A stretch of DNA of 64,000 bases from UBA2942 sp045127535 (GCA_045127535.1 JBGVQN010000067.1:62001-126000), one strand, 5' to 3'. Counted from the stretch's first letter, positions 25,593-34,658 are shown. Notes: generated by a model from the letters alone, not told the origin. A program made the numbers and translations.

Positions 25593-27965
25593 ATGAAGTG
25601 TCCATATTGTAAGACGGAATTGCCTCAGGAGGCACAGTTTTGTTTTAGGTGTGGTCAGAAGATGGATTGGACACCTGCATCCGGAGATACAAAAGTTGTA
25701 GAAGCAGTGAGAACTGCAGCACCGAAGGGGGAACAACCCACGGAAAATACGGTGATCATTGATATTTCAGAAGAAAATTTGCTTCAGGAGCCATCCCCGG
25801 AAATTTCAGTAGAGGAAGCTTCCAGACAGGAGGCAGAAAATGTTCAGTGGCATCCCTACAAAGGAGATGAGATCGTATGGACTCCCCAGAAATTCAATTC
25901 CAATAAAACAGAAGGAGAGACTACGGTTTCAGTGGAACATCATGGGGAGCAGGTTGTTTCGGATTTAGATCAGAATGCAGAAGAAGACATATTTGAAACC
26001 CTGCCGCCAGAAGAAACCGATTCCTATGAGGAAGTTCTGCCTGCAGAGAAAGAAAAGGAACAGGGCAGAAAAAAGGTATGGGTCATTGCAGGTCTGATTG
26101 CGGGAATTGCACTGCTTGCTGCTGTGATGGGAGGCATATTTATTGCAAAAAATAGTGGTGCCAAGTATTATCAGAATGTTGCCATGGAAGATTGTACCGG
26201 AGCTGGAGGTCTTTATACTGGTTATATGAAGAAACAGCAGCCATCAGGGGAAGGAACCCTGGTATATGACAACGGCAATAAGGCATATGGCACCTGGAAA
26301 GGATCGGAACTGACGGAAGGCAGCTTTACCTGGGCAAACGGTGATTATTATGAAGGAACCTTTGCAGACATGCTGCCACAGGGACAGGGCAAGATGACCT
26401 GGAAAGACGGAAGCATCTATGAGGGAAATTGGGAAGCTGGCGTGTGCCAGGGACAAGGTAAGATGACCTATACAGACGGAAGTGTTTATGAAGGCAGCTG
26501 GGAAAATGGCTCCAGGGAAGGAGAGGGGACACTTACGCTGGCGGACAAGGTGATAAAAGGTACATTTGAGAATGATACGCTTTCTGGCACGGCACAGGTA
26601 TCCTATAATGGAGGCGGTGTATACCAGGGTACCTTGAAAGATTTTCTCAGGGAGGGTGAAGGTACCATGACTTATAAGGACCATTCTGTTTATGAAGGGG
26701 AATGGGCAGATGATAAGCGGGAAGGAACCGGCACTATGACCTATGCAGACGGCAGTATTTATGAAGGAGAATGGAAGGCCGATAAGAGAAACGGAAAAGG
26801 CACCATGACCTATGAAAATGGTTCCGTTTACACTGGAGAGTGGCAAAAGGACAAGCGCCATGGAAAAGGTGAATATGTAGATGAGGACGGCCAGAAATAT
26901 ACAGGCACCTGGAAAAATGACCAGATGGAAAGCGTTACAGTAAAACTGGAAGATGGTGCTTCCTATGAAGGGGAAATGAAAAATGGTGTGATGTCTGGAG
27001 AAGGTGTATATACGGATGCGGATGGCAACATTTATGAAGGCACTTTTGTAAACAACACCTTGAAAGAAGGCACAGTTACCTATAAAAACGGTGACCATTA
27101 TGAGGGAGAACTGAAAAACTGGCTGCCGGATGGAGAAGGTATTTTCCAGAGTGCAGACAAAAATACGTATCAAGGTACTTTTTCAGCAGGGGATCTGGAG
27201 AACGGAACTGTGGAGTATGGGGATGGCAGACATTATGAAGGTGCGTTAGAGGATATGGAGCCCAATGGAGAAGGCAGCATGACCTACAGTGACGGAAGCA
27301 CTTATGAGGGAAGCTGGAGCCATGGGGTGTTCGCCGGACAGGGCAGGTATACGACCCATACAGGAGATGTTTACAATGGCCAGTGGGAAGGTGCAGATTT
27401 CCAGGGAACTGTTCAGTACAGTGATGGAAGTTCCTATGAGGGCAGGATATATCAGTTGGAAAAAACAGGTACCGGAACCACCCGTTATGCAGATGGAAGT
27501 GTATACACCGGTGAATACAAAGACAATATGTGCCATGGAACTGGTACCATGGAGTATGCTGAAGGTGACCGGTATCAGGGGGAATGGTATCACGATGAAA
27601 TGAGCGGTTCTGGTGTCATGGAATATTCCAGTGGTGCAAAATATGACGGCCAGTGGTCTGAAGGCAGAAGAAGCGGCTACGGTATTTATGAATACACCAA
27701 TGGAGACCGGTATGAGGGAAATTGGGAATCCGGAGAAAAATCTGGTGAGGGAACCATGTATTATGCAACCGGTGCCAGATGGGAAGGTACCTGGGTAAAT
27801 GGCAGAAAATACACAGGCTGTGAATACCGCACCAACGGAGATATGATCCGGGGAACCTGGAACCAGGAAGGAAAAGCCAGCGGCATTTATGATTATTACG
27901 TAGCGGCAGAAGATGTCTGGAAGCAGGCATATATGCTGGAAAATACCTTTATGTATTTTATTTGA
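25593..27965 (+). CDS. Membrane protein with zinc ribbon and 25 MORN repeats
   Basis: 790 residues. CPYCKTELPQEAQFCFRCGQ (residues 3-22) is a cytoplasmic zinc ribbon. An acidic linker is followed by one TM near 162-183 (VWVIAGLIAGIALLAAVMGG). From ~205 to ~780 I count 25 MORN-type repeats of about 23 residues (YEGxWxxxxxxGxGxMTYxDGS). The repeats would be outside the cell. Bacterial MORN arrays are poorly understood; binding to wall polymers or lipids is a guess. GGGAGG precedes the ATG. It has the same plan (zinc ribbon, TM, outside repeats) as the protein at 46303. Confidence 0.88.
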   Translation: MKCPYCKTELPQEAQFCFRCGQKMDWTPASGDTKVVEAVRTAAPKGEQPTENTVIIDISEENLLQEPSPEISVEEASRQEAENVQWHPYKGDEIVWTPQKFNSNKTEGETTVSVEHHGEQVVSDLDQNAEEDIFETLPPEETDSYEEVLPAEKEKEQGRKKVWVIAGLIAGIALLAAVMGGIFIAKNSGAKYYQNVAMEDCTGAGGLYTGYMKKQQPSGEGTLVYDNGNKAYGTWKGSELTEGSFTWANGDYYEGTFADMLPQGQGKMTWKDGSIYEGNWEAGVCQGQGKMTYTDGSVYEGSWENGSREGEGTLTLADKVIKGTFENDTLSGTAQVSYNGGGVYQGTLKDFLREGEGTMTYKDHSVYEGEWADDKREGTGTMTYADGSIYEGEWKADKRNGKGTMTYENGSVYTGEWQKDKRHGKGEYVDEDGQKYTGTWKNDQMESVTVKLEDGASYEGEMKNGVMSGEGVYTDADGNIYEGTFVNNTLKEGTVTYKNGDHYEGELKNWLPDGEGIFQSADKNTYQGTFSAGDLENGTVEYGDGRHYEGALEDMEPNGEGSMTYSDGSTYEGSWSHGVFAGQGRYTTHTGDVYNGQWEGADFQGTVQYSDGSSYEGRIYQLEKTGTGTTRYADGSVYTGEYKDNMCHGTGTMEYAEGDRYQGEWYHDEMSGSGVMEYSSGAKYDGQWSEGRRSGYGIYEYTNGDRYEGNWESGEKSGEGTMYYATGARWEGTWVNGRKYTGCEYRTNGDMIRGTWNQEGKASGIYDYYVAAEDVWKQAYMLENTFMYFI

Positions 27966-28022
27966 TTACAGCCAGGAAACTTTAGACTGTGTATAAAAAT
28001 GATATCCATCAGCTGTCATATA

Positions 28023-28059
28023 TTTGCGGAGTTTCAAAACAGAAGCTCCGCAAATTTTT
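28023..28059 (+). terminator. Intrinsic terminator after the MORN gene
   Basis: 13-bp stem TTTGCGGAGTTTC / GAAGCTCCGCAAA (28023-28035 with 28042-28054), then TTTTT. Confidence 0.88.
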
Positions 28060-28198
28060 ATGTTTTGTAAATATTTGCTAATAATTTTTCTATGACCTCC
28101 TGGTTCTCTGTGCTGTTTATATTATTTTCTAAGGAAAAATACTGAAAATTTTTAAGAAAAGGGTTTTCATTTCCAGCGAAATTGTGTTATGATATAAG

Positions 28199-28231
28199 AG
28201 TAACAGTCGGGAATACAGTCTGTTACTTTTG
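28199..28231 (+). promoter_or_regulatory. Leader hairpin upstream of the small membrane protein
   Basis: AGTAACAG / CTGTTACT stem followed by TTTTGTT, just downstream of a TATGAT-type -10 box near 28189. It may attenuate the gene at 28332. Nothing else is recognised in the 270-nt gap. Confidence 0.45.
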
Positions 28232-28331
28232 TTGATTTTCAGAAAGATTCCCGGAAGGGATGATATGAATTGGATAAATGCACCTGGATGAATACAGGGC
28301 AGAGAATTAAGAGTTAGGAAGGTATGTTCGC

Positions 28332-28601
28332 ATGAGTCAGGCAAAGATGGATAAATATAAAGAGTACAAGAAAAATAAAAAGCAGATTTTGGCAAAGCAG
28401 AAGAAAAAAAAGATGTTAGATAAGATTCTGGTGGGTACTGTATGTGCAGTAGTAGTGATCGGACTGGTTGCAGCATTAGGTATTACTTTCCGCAATATGT
28501 ACAGAGATTATGTAGAGAGTCTGCCGGATTATCAGGTATACAGCTTTGTACTGGATGATTTCAGCGGCATTATGGAAGAACCAGAAACTCAGGCTGAATA
28601 A
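28332..28601 (+). CDS. Small single-pass membrane protein
   Basis: 89 residues. A very Lys-rich N-terminus (KYKEYKKNKKQILAKQKKKK) is followed by one TM (ILVGTVCAVVVIGLVAALGITF, about 31-53) and an acidic outside tail. Basic side in, so N-in topology. Family not recognised; similar small proteins occur in Lachnospiraceae. AGGAAGG lies upstream. Confidence 0.7.
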   Translation: MSQAKMDKYKEYKKNKKQILAKQKKKKMLDKILVGTVCAVVVIGLVAALGITFRNMYRDYVESLPDYQVYSFVLDDFSGIMEEPETQAE

Positions 28602-28604
28602 TGA

Positions 28605-28660
28605 ATGAAATAACCACAGTCAGATGCCAAGTTTAGCAGATAAACTTGGCTATTTGTGGT
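28605..28660 (+). repeat. Hairpin between the small membrane protein and ppaC
   Basis: GCCAAGTTT / AAACTTGGC stem (about 28625-28649) inside an outer ACCACA / TGTGGT pair. No T run follows, so it is a processing or attenuation structure at most. Confidence 0.5.
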
Positions 28661-28687
28661 ATGCTGCAGTGCAAAAAAGAGGGAGAC

Positions 28688-30340
28688 ATGTCAATGGAGA
28701 ATAACAGTGTACTGGTAATTGGACACCGCAATCCCGATACGGATTCCATCTGTTCGGCCATTGCTTATGCCAGATTCAAGAATCTTGTGGATGATACCCG
28801 AACATATGAGCCTAGGAGAGCCGGTGCGGTAAATGAAGAAACCCAGTTTGTGTTAAATTATTTTGGTGTAGAGGCTCCCAGATTGGTAGAGGATGTGCGT
28901 ACTCAGGTATGTGACATCGAGTATCGTAAGCTGGAAGGTGTTTCCCGGGATATTTCCCTGAAGAAAGCCTGGCGTATTATGAATGAAAAAAATGCAGTTA
29001 CTCTGCCTATTACCAAAAAGCACCGCTTAGAGGGACTGATTACAGTAACAGATATTGCCAGCTCCTTTATGGAGGCTTCTGAAAGCAGCATTCTTTCTAC
29101 TGCCCACACCCAGTATCGGAATATTGTAGAGACACTGGAAGGCAGAATGATCATAGGAGATGAAAAAGCTTATTATACCAGTGGAAAGGTATTGGTTGCT
29201 GCTGCAAATCCGGACTTAATGGAGAATTACATAGAGAAAAACGATCTGGTAATTTTGGGAAACCGTTACGAATCCCAGTTGTGTGCCATTGAGATGGGAG
29301 CAGGCTGTATTGTAGTATGTGACGGTGCCAGCGTATCCCTGACCATCCGTAAGTTAGGGGAGGAACGTGGCTGTTCTATTATCTGTACGCCGTTTGATAC
29401 CTTTACCGCAGCCAGACAGATCAATCAGAGTATGCCCATCAGCTACTTTATGCGCAGCAGAGACGGATTGCTGCTCTTTGATACAGAAGATTTTATTGAT
29501 GATATCAGAGAAGTTATGGCGAAGGAACGTCATAGAGATTTCCCGATCTTAGATACAAATGGCCATTATGTAGGTATGGTATCCAGACGAAATCTGTTAG
29601 GCTCTAAAAGTAAGCAGGTAATTTTAGTGGATCACAATGAGCGTACCCAGGCTGTGAAGGGTGTGGAAAGCGCAGAGATATTAGAGATTATAGACCATCA
29701 TAGATTAGGTACGGTAGAGACAGTTGGTCCGGTTTATTTCCGCAACCAACCATTGGGCTGTACGGCTACCATTGTATATCAGATGTATCAGGAGCAGGGG
29801 ATAGAGATCGACCAGGTAGTGGCAGGACTTCTGTGCAGTGCCATTATTTCCGATACGCTGCTGTTCCGTTCACCTACTTGTACTCCTGTAGACAAAATGG
29901 CAGCTCTGGCATTGGCAGATATTGCAGGCATTTCTATTGAGCGGTATGCCAAGGACATGTTTACAGCAGGCAGCAATCTGAAAAATAAAACAGATGAAGA
30001 AGTATTCCATCAGGATTACAAGCGTTTTACCATAGACGAACACAAAATCGGCGTAGGGCAAATCAGTGCTATGGACGAGGAGGAACTGGCAGAATTGCAG
30101 GAGCGGCTTTTGCCTTATATAAATGAAGTCCGGCAGCGGGAAAATGTGGATATGATTTTTGTGCTGCTGACCAGCATTATTGGTGAGTGTTCCAATGTGC
30201 TTTATGTAGGCGAAGGCGCTGAAAGACTGCTGCAGGATGGTTTTGATGTTGTGGCAAAAGACGGTGTGGCTTTTGTGGCTGGTCTGGTTTCCCGTAAAAA
30301 GCAGTTTATCCCCAGATTGACACAGGCTATGCGGGAGTGA
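28688..30340 (+). CDS. ppaC: Manganese-dependent inorganic pyrophosphatase with CBS/DRTGG regulatory insert
   Basis: 550 residues. The DHH-family halves are visible: VIGHRNPDTDSICSAIAYA at the start and EIIDHHRLGTVE later, with the DHHA2 end domain after ~390. Between them lie a CBS pair (KNAVTLPITKKHRLEGLITVTD, RHRDFPILDTNGHYVGMVSRRN) and a DRTGG-like segment, as in nucleotide-regulated class II PPases. It hydrolyses PPi to phosphate; CBS domains usually bind AMP/ADP or Ap4A. GAGGGAG precedes the ATG. Confidence 0.92.
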   Translation: MSMENNSVLVIGHRNPDTDSICSAIAYARFKNLVDDTRTYEPRRAGAVNEETQFVLNYFGVEAPRLVEDVRTQVCDIEYRKLEGVSRDISLKKAWRIMNEKNAVTLPITKKHRLEGLITVTDIASSFMEASESSILSTAHTQYRNIVETLEGRMIIGDEKAYYTSGKVLVAAANPDLMENYIEKNDLVILGNRYESQLCAIEMGAGCIVVCDGASVSLTIRKLGEERGCSIICTPFDTFTAARQINQSMPISYFMRSRDGLLLFDTEDFIDDIREVMAKERHRDFPILDTNGHYVGMVSRRNLLGSKSKQVILVDHNERTQAVKGVESAEILEIIDHHRLGTVETVGPVYFRNQPLGCTATIVYQMYQEQGIEIDQVVAGLLCSAIISDTLLFRSPTCTPVDKMAALALADIAGISIERYAKDMFTAGSNLKNKTDEEVFHQDYKRFTIDEHKIGVGQISAMDEEELAELQERLLPYINEVRQRENVDMIFVLLTSIIGECSNVLYVGEGAERLLQDGFDVVAKDGVAFVAGLVSRKKQFIPRLTQAMRE

Positions 30341-30362
30341 TCTAAGACGGGAAGGAGATTCT

Positions 30363-30962
30363 ATGGCAAAGGAAATCTGGAAGCCGGGTACCATGGTATA
30401 TCCGGTGCCGGCAGTGATGGTGACTGCAGCAGACCATGAAGGGCATGACAATATCATTACCATAGCCTGGACTGGTACCGTATGTACTGATCCGGCTATG
30501 ACTTATATTTCTGTCCGGAAAAGCCGTCATTCCTATGGGATGATAGAGGAGACGGGAGAGTTTGTGATTAATCTGACCACAAAAAGGCTGGCAAGGGCTG
30601 CGGATTACTGTGGAGTAAAGTCTGGACGTGATGTGGATAAATTTGCAGAAACAGGACTGACCAGGGCACCTGCCAGCAAAGTAAAGGTGCCGCTTATTGC
30701 AGAAAGCCCTGTAAATATTGAGTGCAGGGTGGTGCAGAAGTTAGAGATTGGTACCCATGACATGTTTCTGGCAGAGGTACTGGCTGTACAGGCAGATACT
30801 GCGTATATGGATGATACAGGACGTTTTCGTCTGTATGAGGCAGAGCCTGTTGCTTATTGCCATGGAGGATATTATGGCCTGGGAGAGCTGCTTGGTACCT
30901 TTGGCTACAGTGTAAAAAAGGCTCCGGGAAAGAGGCAGAAGCGAAAAAAACAGCAGAGCTGA
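30363..30962 (+). CDS. Flavin reductase-like (FMN-binding) protein
   Basis: 199 residues. PGTMVYPVPAVMVTAADHEGHDNIITIAWTGTV and RKSRHSYGMIEETGEFVINL are typical of the flavin-reductase-like split-barrel family, which uses FMN. HDMFLAEVLAVQ is the conserved end strand. The physiological substrate is unknown. A Lys/Arg/Gln-rich tail is added. It is closely spaced after ppaC and before the shikimate kinase, suggesting one operon. Confidence 0.88.
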   Translation: MAKEIWKPGTMVYPVPAVMVTAADHEGHDNIITIAWTGTVCTDPAMTYISVRKSRHSYGMIEETGEFVINLTTKRLARAADYCGVKSGRDVDKFAETGLTRAPASKVKVPLIAESPVNIECRVVQKLEIGTHDMFLAEVLAVQADTAYMDDTGRFRLYEAEPVAYCHGGYYGLGELLGTFGYSVKKAPGKRQKRKKQQS

Positions 30963-30976
30963 CTGGAGGGAAAGAC

Positions 30977-31474
30977 ATGAATGTAACATTAATTGGCATG
31001 CCGGCAGCAGGAAAAAGCGTGATCGGCGTTTTACTGGCAAAAAAACTGGGATATGATTTTGTAGATTCTGACCTGCTGATACAGAAGCGGGAAGGGAAAC
31101 TGTTACGGGAGATCATCCGTGATGAAGGACTGGACCGGTTCAAAGAAATCGAAGAAGAAGTAAATGCAGGATTGCAGCTGGAACACTCTGTAATTGCGCC
31201 GGGAGGCAGTGTGATTTATGGTGAGAAGGCGATGAAGCATTTATGTGATATCAGTCTGGTGGTGTATCTGAAGGTATCTGTAGAGGAGCTGGCAGCCCGT
31301 CTGGGGGATTTGGAACTGAGAGGCGTGGTGCTTGAGGATGGCATGACCCTGAATGATCTGTATCAGGAACGCATCCCGTATTATGAGCGGTATGCCGGAG
31401 TACAGATCGATGAAGCGGGAAAGTCTCCCGAGGAAATTGTCAGTGAGATTGCAGCTCTTGTACGGAAATCCTGA
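30977..31474 (+). CDS. aroK: Shikimate kinase
   Basis: 165 residues. Walker A is GMPAAGKS, followed by DFVDSDLLIQ (shikimate-binding Asp) and APGGSVIYGEKAM (the GGG-like loop, here GGS). The length fits AroK. It phosphorylates shikimate for chorismate synthesis. GGAGGG precedes the ATG, 15 nt after the flavin reductase. Close relatives include gluconate and other small-molecule kinases, so the substrate is very likely but not certain; no other aro gene is nearby. Confidence 0.8.
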   Translation: MNVTLIGMPAAGKSVIGVLLAKKLGYDFVDSDLLIQKREGKLLREIIRDEGLDRFKEIEEEVNAGLQLEHSVIAPGGSVIYGEKAMKHLCDISLVVYLKVSVEELAARLGDLELRGVVLEDGMTLNDLYQERIPYYERYAGVQIDEAGKSPEEIVSEIAALVRKS

Positions 31475-31516
31475 CAGAGCAGCATTATAGATCGAAAAAC
31501 AATTGTGGGGTATCCT

Positions 31517-32815
31517 ATGAAACAATATATAATCAAAGGTGGAAATCCACTGGTAGGAGATGTAGTCATTGCAGGAGCCAAAAATGCGGCATTGGGACTT
31601 CTGGCTGCCGCCATTATGGGCGATGAAATGGTCATTCTGGATAATATTCCGGATGTAAATGATATTAATGCACTGATTGATACCATAGAGGAATGCGGTG
31701 CAACAGTTTCCAGACTGGACAGGCACAAAGTAGCCATCAACGGTGCTACTATATTCAGTCAGACCATTGATAATGCAGTAGTAAAGAAAATGCGTGCTTC
31801 ATATTATCTGCTTGGTGCCATGCTTGGAAAATATGGGCATGCCCAGGTGGCTTTGCCAGGCGGCTGTAATATTGGCAGTCGTCCTATTGACCAGCATTTG
31901 AAGGGCTTTGAAGCTTTAGGGGCGAAAGTAGATGTAAATTGGGGCATGGTTTCTGTAGATGCAAAGCAGCTGCGGGGTGCGCATATTTTCTTTGACGTGG
32001 TTTCTGTAGGTGCTACCATTAATGTCATGATGGCTGCTGCTTTGGCAGAGGGTAAGACCATTCTGGAAAACGTAGCCAAGGAGCCTCATGTAGTAGACGT
32101 AGCCAATCTTCTGAATAAAATGGGTGCCAACATCAAAGGTGCTGGTACAGATGTGATTCGGATCCAGGGTGTGCCAAAGCTTCATGGTGCAGAATATTCT
32201 GTGATTCCTGACCAGATTGAGGCAGGTACTTTTATGGTAGCAGCAGCAGCTACCATGGGAGATGTGACTGTAAAGAATGTGATTCCAAAACACTTAGAGT
32301 GCATTTCTGCAAAGCTTCGGGAAATTGGCTGTGAAGTATCTGAGTTTGACGATGCAGTACGTGTGGTCAGCAAGGGCAGATTAAAGCCATCTACTGTTAA
32401 GACACTGCCTTATCCGGGGTTCCCTACAGATATGCAGCCTCAGATCGCAGTACTTTTGGCCCTTTCCAAGGGAACCAGTATTGTAACGGAAAGTATTTTT
32501 GAAAATCGTTTTAAATATGCAGATGAACTCATTCGTATGGGTGCCAGCATTCAGGTGGAGGGCAATGTGGCAGTGATCAAAGGCGTGGAGCGTTTTACCG
32601 GTGCGCAGGTCACAGCCCCGGATTTACGCGCAGGTGCTGCGCTGGTCATTGCCGGACTGACAGCAGTGGATTATACCCATATTGATGATATCAAATATAT
32701 TTTACGGGGCTATGAGGATTTTGCAGAAAAAATCCGCAGTCTGGGTGGACTGATTGCAGAGGTTGAGACAGAAGTAGAGGTAGAAAAGTTTAAGTTAAAG
32801 ACCAAATGCAGCTGA
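31517..32815 (+). CDS. murA: UDP-N-acetylglucosamine 1-carboxyvinyltransferase MurA
   Basis: 432 residues. The catalytic loop PGGCNIGSRPIDQH with Cys117 (the fosfomycin target Cys) is intact. AGAKNAALGLLAAAI at the start and DLRAGAALVIAGL near the end complete the EPSP-synthase-like fold. It transfers enolpyruvate from PEP to UDP-GlcNAc, the first committed peptidoglycan step. The ATG at 31517 has GGGG upstream; GTG at 31505 is less likely. Confidence 0.96.
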   Translation: MKQYIIKGGNPLVGDVVIAGAKNAALGLLAAAIMGDEMVILDNIPDVNDINALIDTIEECGATVSRLDRHKVAINGATIFSQTIDNAVVKKMRASYYLLGAMLGKYGHAQVALPGGCNIGSRPIDQHLKGFEALGAKVDVNWGMVSVDAKQLRGAHIFFDVVSVGATINVMMAAALAEGKTILENVAKEPHVVDVANLLNKMGANIKGAGTDVIRIQGVPKLHGAEYSVIPDQIEAGTFMVAAAATMGDVTVKNVIPKHLECISAKLREIGCEVSEFDDAVRVVSKGRLKPSTVKTLPYPGFPTDMQPQIAVLLALSKGTSIVTESIFENRFKYADELIRMGASIQVEGNVAVIKGVERFTGAQVTAPDLRAGAALVIAGLTAVDYTHIDDIKYILRGYEDFAEKIRSLGGLIAEVETEVEVEKFKLKTKCS

Positions 32816-32863
32816 TCCTGCAGGCCTCAGCACAACAAAAGCATGTTGAAATAGAAAAAAGCA

Positions 32864-32892
32864 TTGACTATATGCAGGAAACATGTTATCTT
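32864..32892 (+). promoter_or_regulatory. Promoter of the SAM riboswitch-metK unit
   Basis: TTGACT (32864-32869), 17-bp spacer, TATCTT (32887-32892). The start of transcription is expected about 28 nt before the aptamer. Confidence 0.7.
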
Positions 32893-32926
32893 TGATACGC
32901 ACATTACAATTGAATACTGCTTATTT

Positions 32927-33073
32927 CTCTTATTCAGAGTGATGGAGATGCATAGGATCTGTGAAGTCACGGCAACCCCTGATACAGGAAGGTGCCCACC
33001 TGAGCGAGTAATCGAACAATAAGAGGATTCGATTGAACACTTCGGTCCGCCTCTTTGTAGACGGACCTTTTTT
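32927..33073 (+). promoter_or_regulatory. SAM-I (S-box) riboswitch with terminator
   Basis: The P1 helix is CTCTTATT (32927-32934) with AATAAGAG (33018-33025). Conserved S-box segments follow in order: AGAGTGATGGAG, GGCAACCCC, GGAAGGTGCC and CTGAGCGA. The expression platform is a GGTCCG/CGGACC terminator (33044-33067) plus TTTTTT. CCTCTT at 33050 can pair with AAGAGG at 33021 as antiterminator. High SAM should stop transcription of metK. Confidence 0.97.
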
Positions 33074-33079
33074 CGTGAT

Positions 33080-33303
33080 CAGGCAATTGCGAAACGCATA
33101 CCGGACGCTTTGGGAAGTATCTGCAAGAAAGTATTTTCACGCAGGACACGCTCTCGCTTCGGTGAAAACGCAGCGGTACTAATAAATTTTGCGCCTGTGG
33201 CGCCAAATTTAAAGTGCCGGCGTTTTCAAGAGTCCTGCTTAGAAAATATTTTCTTGCAGATACTTCCCAAAGCTGATACTGAATATCGTTTTGTAATTGT
33301 CTG
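33080..33303. mobile_element. Palindromic element type 1 with nested type 2, 11-bp target duplication
   Basis: 224 bp with ends CAGGCAATTGCGAAAC and (complement) CAGACAATTACAAAAC. It is flanked by perfect 11-bp direct repeats TTTTTCGTGAT at 33069-33079 and 33304-33314. The left repeat is the T run and downstream edge of the riboswitch terminator. The arms match the element at 13030. A second palindrome (33139-33240) sits at its centre between AGAAAGTATTTTC (33126-33138) and AGAAAATATTTTC (33241-33253). No coding capacity for a transposase. Confidence 0.85.
33139..33240. repeat. Nested palindrome, type 2 module
   Basis: 102 bp with ends near GCAGGAC / GTCCTGC. It contains CTTCGGTGAAAACGCAGC (inside 33147-33182), a central AAATTT-GCGCC hairpin, and the partner arm GCCGGCGTTTTCAAGAG. 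The same module is found at 63621-63655 and, reversed, at 34811-34853. Confidence 0.75.
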
Positions 33304-33332
33304 TTTTTCGTGATAACAGAAAGGAGATTTAC

Positions 33333-34523
33333 ATGGAAAAATATTTATTTACTTCAGAGTCTGTAACCGAAGGTCATCCGGACAAGATCTGCGATCAGAT
33401 CTCCGATGCGATTTTAGATGCGATGATGGAGATCGATCCTATGTCCAGAGTCGCCTGTGAGACTTGCTGTACTACAGGTCTGGTTATGGTAATGGGTGAG
33501 ATCACTACCAGCGGTTATGTGGATATCCAGAAGGTGGTCAGAGATACCATCCGTGACATTGGGTATACCCGTGCAAAGTATGGATTTGACTGTGATACCT
33601 GTGGCGTGATCGTGGCATTGGACGAGCAGTCCAGCGATATTGCAATGGGTGTGGACAAGGCATTAGAGGCTAAGACTGCACAGGAAGAGGATGCAGCCAT
33701 TGAAGCCATTGGTGCAGGTGACCAGGGTATGATGTTTGGTTATGCGACCAATGAGACAGAAGAATATATGCCATATCCGATCATGCTGGCACACAAGCTG
33801 GCCCGCCGCCTGACTGAAGTACGTAAGAATGGCACTCTGCCATATCTGCGTCCGGACGGCAAGACCCAGGTCACTGTAGAATATGATGAAAACAACAACC
33901 CTATCCGCTTAGATGCAGTGGTACTCTCCACCCAGCACAGTGAGGATGTGACCCAGGAGCAGATTCATGCAGACATCCGTAAGTATGTCTTTGATGAGAT
34001 CCTGCCTGCAGAGATGATCGATGCAGATACCAAGTTCTTTATCAATCCAACCGGCCGTTTCGTCATCGGCGGACCTCACGGTGACAGTGGTCTTACAGGC
34101 CGTAAGATCATCGTAGATACCTACGGCGGATATGCCCGTCACGGCGGCGGTGCATTCTCCGGTAAGGACTGCACCAAGGTAGACCGTTCTGCAGCATATG
34201 CAGCCCGCTATGTAGCCAAGAACATTGTAGCAGCAGGTCTGGCAGAACGTTGTGAGATCCAGCTGTCCTATGCCATTGGTGTAGCCAACCCAACTTCTAT
34301 CATGATCGATACCGACGGCACCGGCAAGCTTTCCGAAGAACGTCTGGTAGAGATCATCCGCGAAAACTTTGATTTAAGACCAGCCGGCATCATCAAAATG
34401 CTGGATCTGCGCCGCCCGATCTACAAGCAGACTGCAGCCTATGGTCACTTTGGCCGCACTGACATCGATCTGCCTTGGGAAAGAATCGATAAGGCAGAGA
34501 CCCTTCGCACATATCTGGCTTAA
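33333..34523 (+). CDS. metK: S-adenosylmethionine synthetase
   Basis: 396 residues. TSESVTEGHPDKICDQISDAILD, GAGDQGMMFGYATNE and GGGAFSGKDCTKVDRSAAY are the MetK signatures. It makes SAM from methionine and ATP. It is controlled by the S-box riboswitch upstream, across the palindromic insertion. AAGGAG precedes the ATG. Product SAM feeds methylation, and its by-product SAH goes to MtnN (14763). Confidence 0.98.
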   Translation: MEKYLFTSESVTEGHPDKICDQISDAILDAMMEIDPMSRVACETCCTTGLVMVMGEITTSGYVDIQKVVRDTIRDIGYTRAKYGFDCDTCGVIVALDEQSSDIAMGVDKALEAKTAQEEDAAIEAIGAGDQGMMFGYATNETEEYMPYPIMLAHKLARRLTEVRKNGTLPYLRPDGKTQVTVEYDENNNPIRLDAVVLSTQHSEDVTQEQIHADIRKYVFDEILPAEMIDADTKFFINPTGRFVIGGPHGDSGLTGRKIIVDTYGGYARHGGGAFSGKDCTKVDRSAAYAARYVAKNIVAAGLAERCEIQLSYAIGVANPTSIMIDTDGTGKLSEERLVEIIRENFDLRPAGIIKMLDLRRPIYKQTAAYGHFGRTDIDLPWERIDKAETLRTYLA

Positions 34524-34550
34524 AGCCTGACCAACAGGTATCATTATGAG

Positions 34551-34625
34551 ACAGCGCATACCATGCACAAACCTCCCATTGTCAGCCATCTGCTCTGACA
34601 CTTGGGCATGCATGGTATGCGCTGT
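34551..34625. repeat. Hairpin after metK with inner stem
   Basis: Perfect 16-bp stem ACAGCGCATACCATGC (34551-34566) with its complement at 34610-34625. The 43-nt loop holds a second stem TGTCAG/CTGACA. No T run directly follows. Confidence 0.75.
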
Positions 34626-34658
34626 TGTGAATGAACTGTTTTTGGCTATCCACAACCA

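Noticed and set aside
25545..28476. Long minus-strand frames opposite the MORN gene
   Set aside because: They are shadows created by the repetitive Gly/Tyr-rich codons of the MORN repeats and lack ribosome sites.
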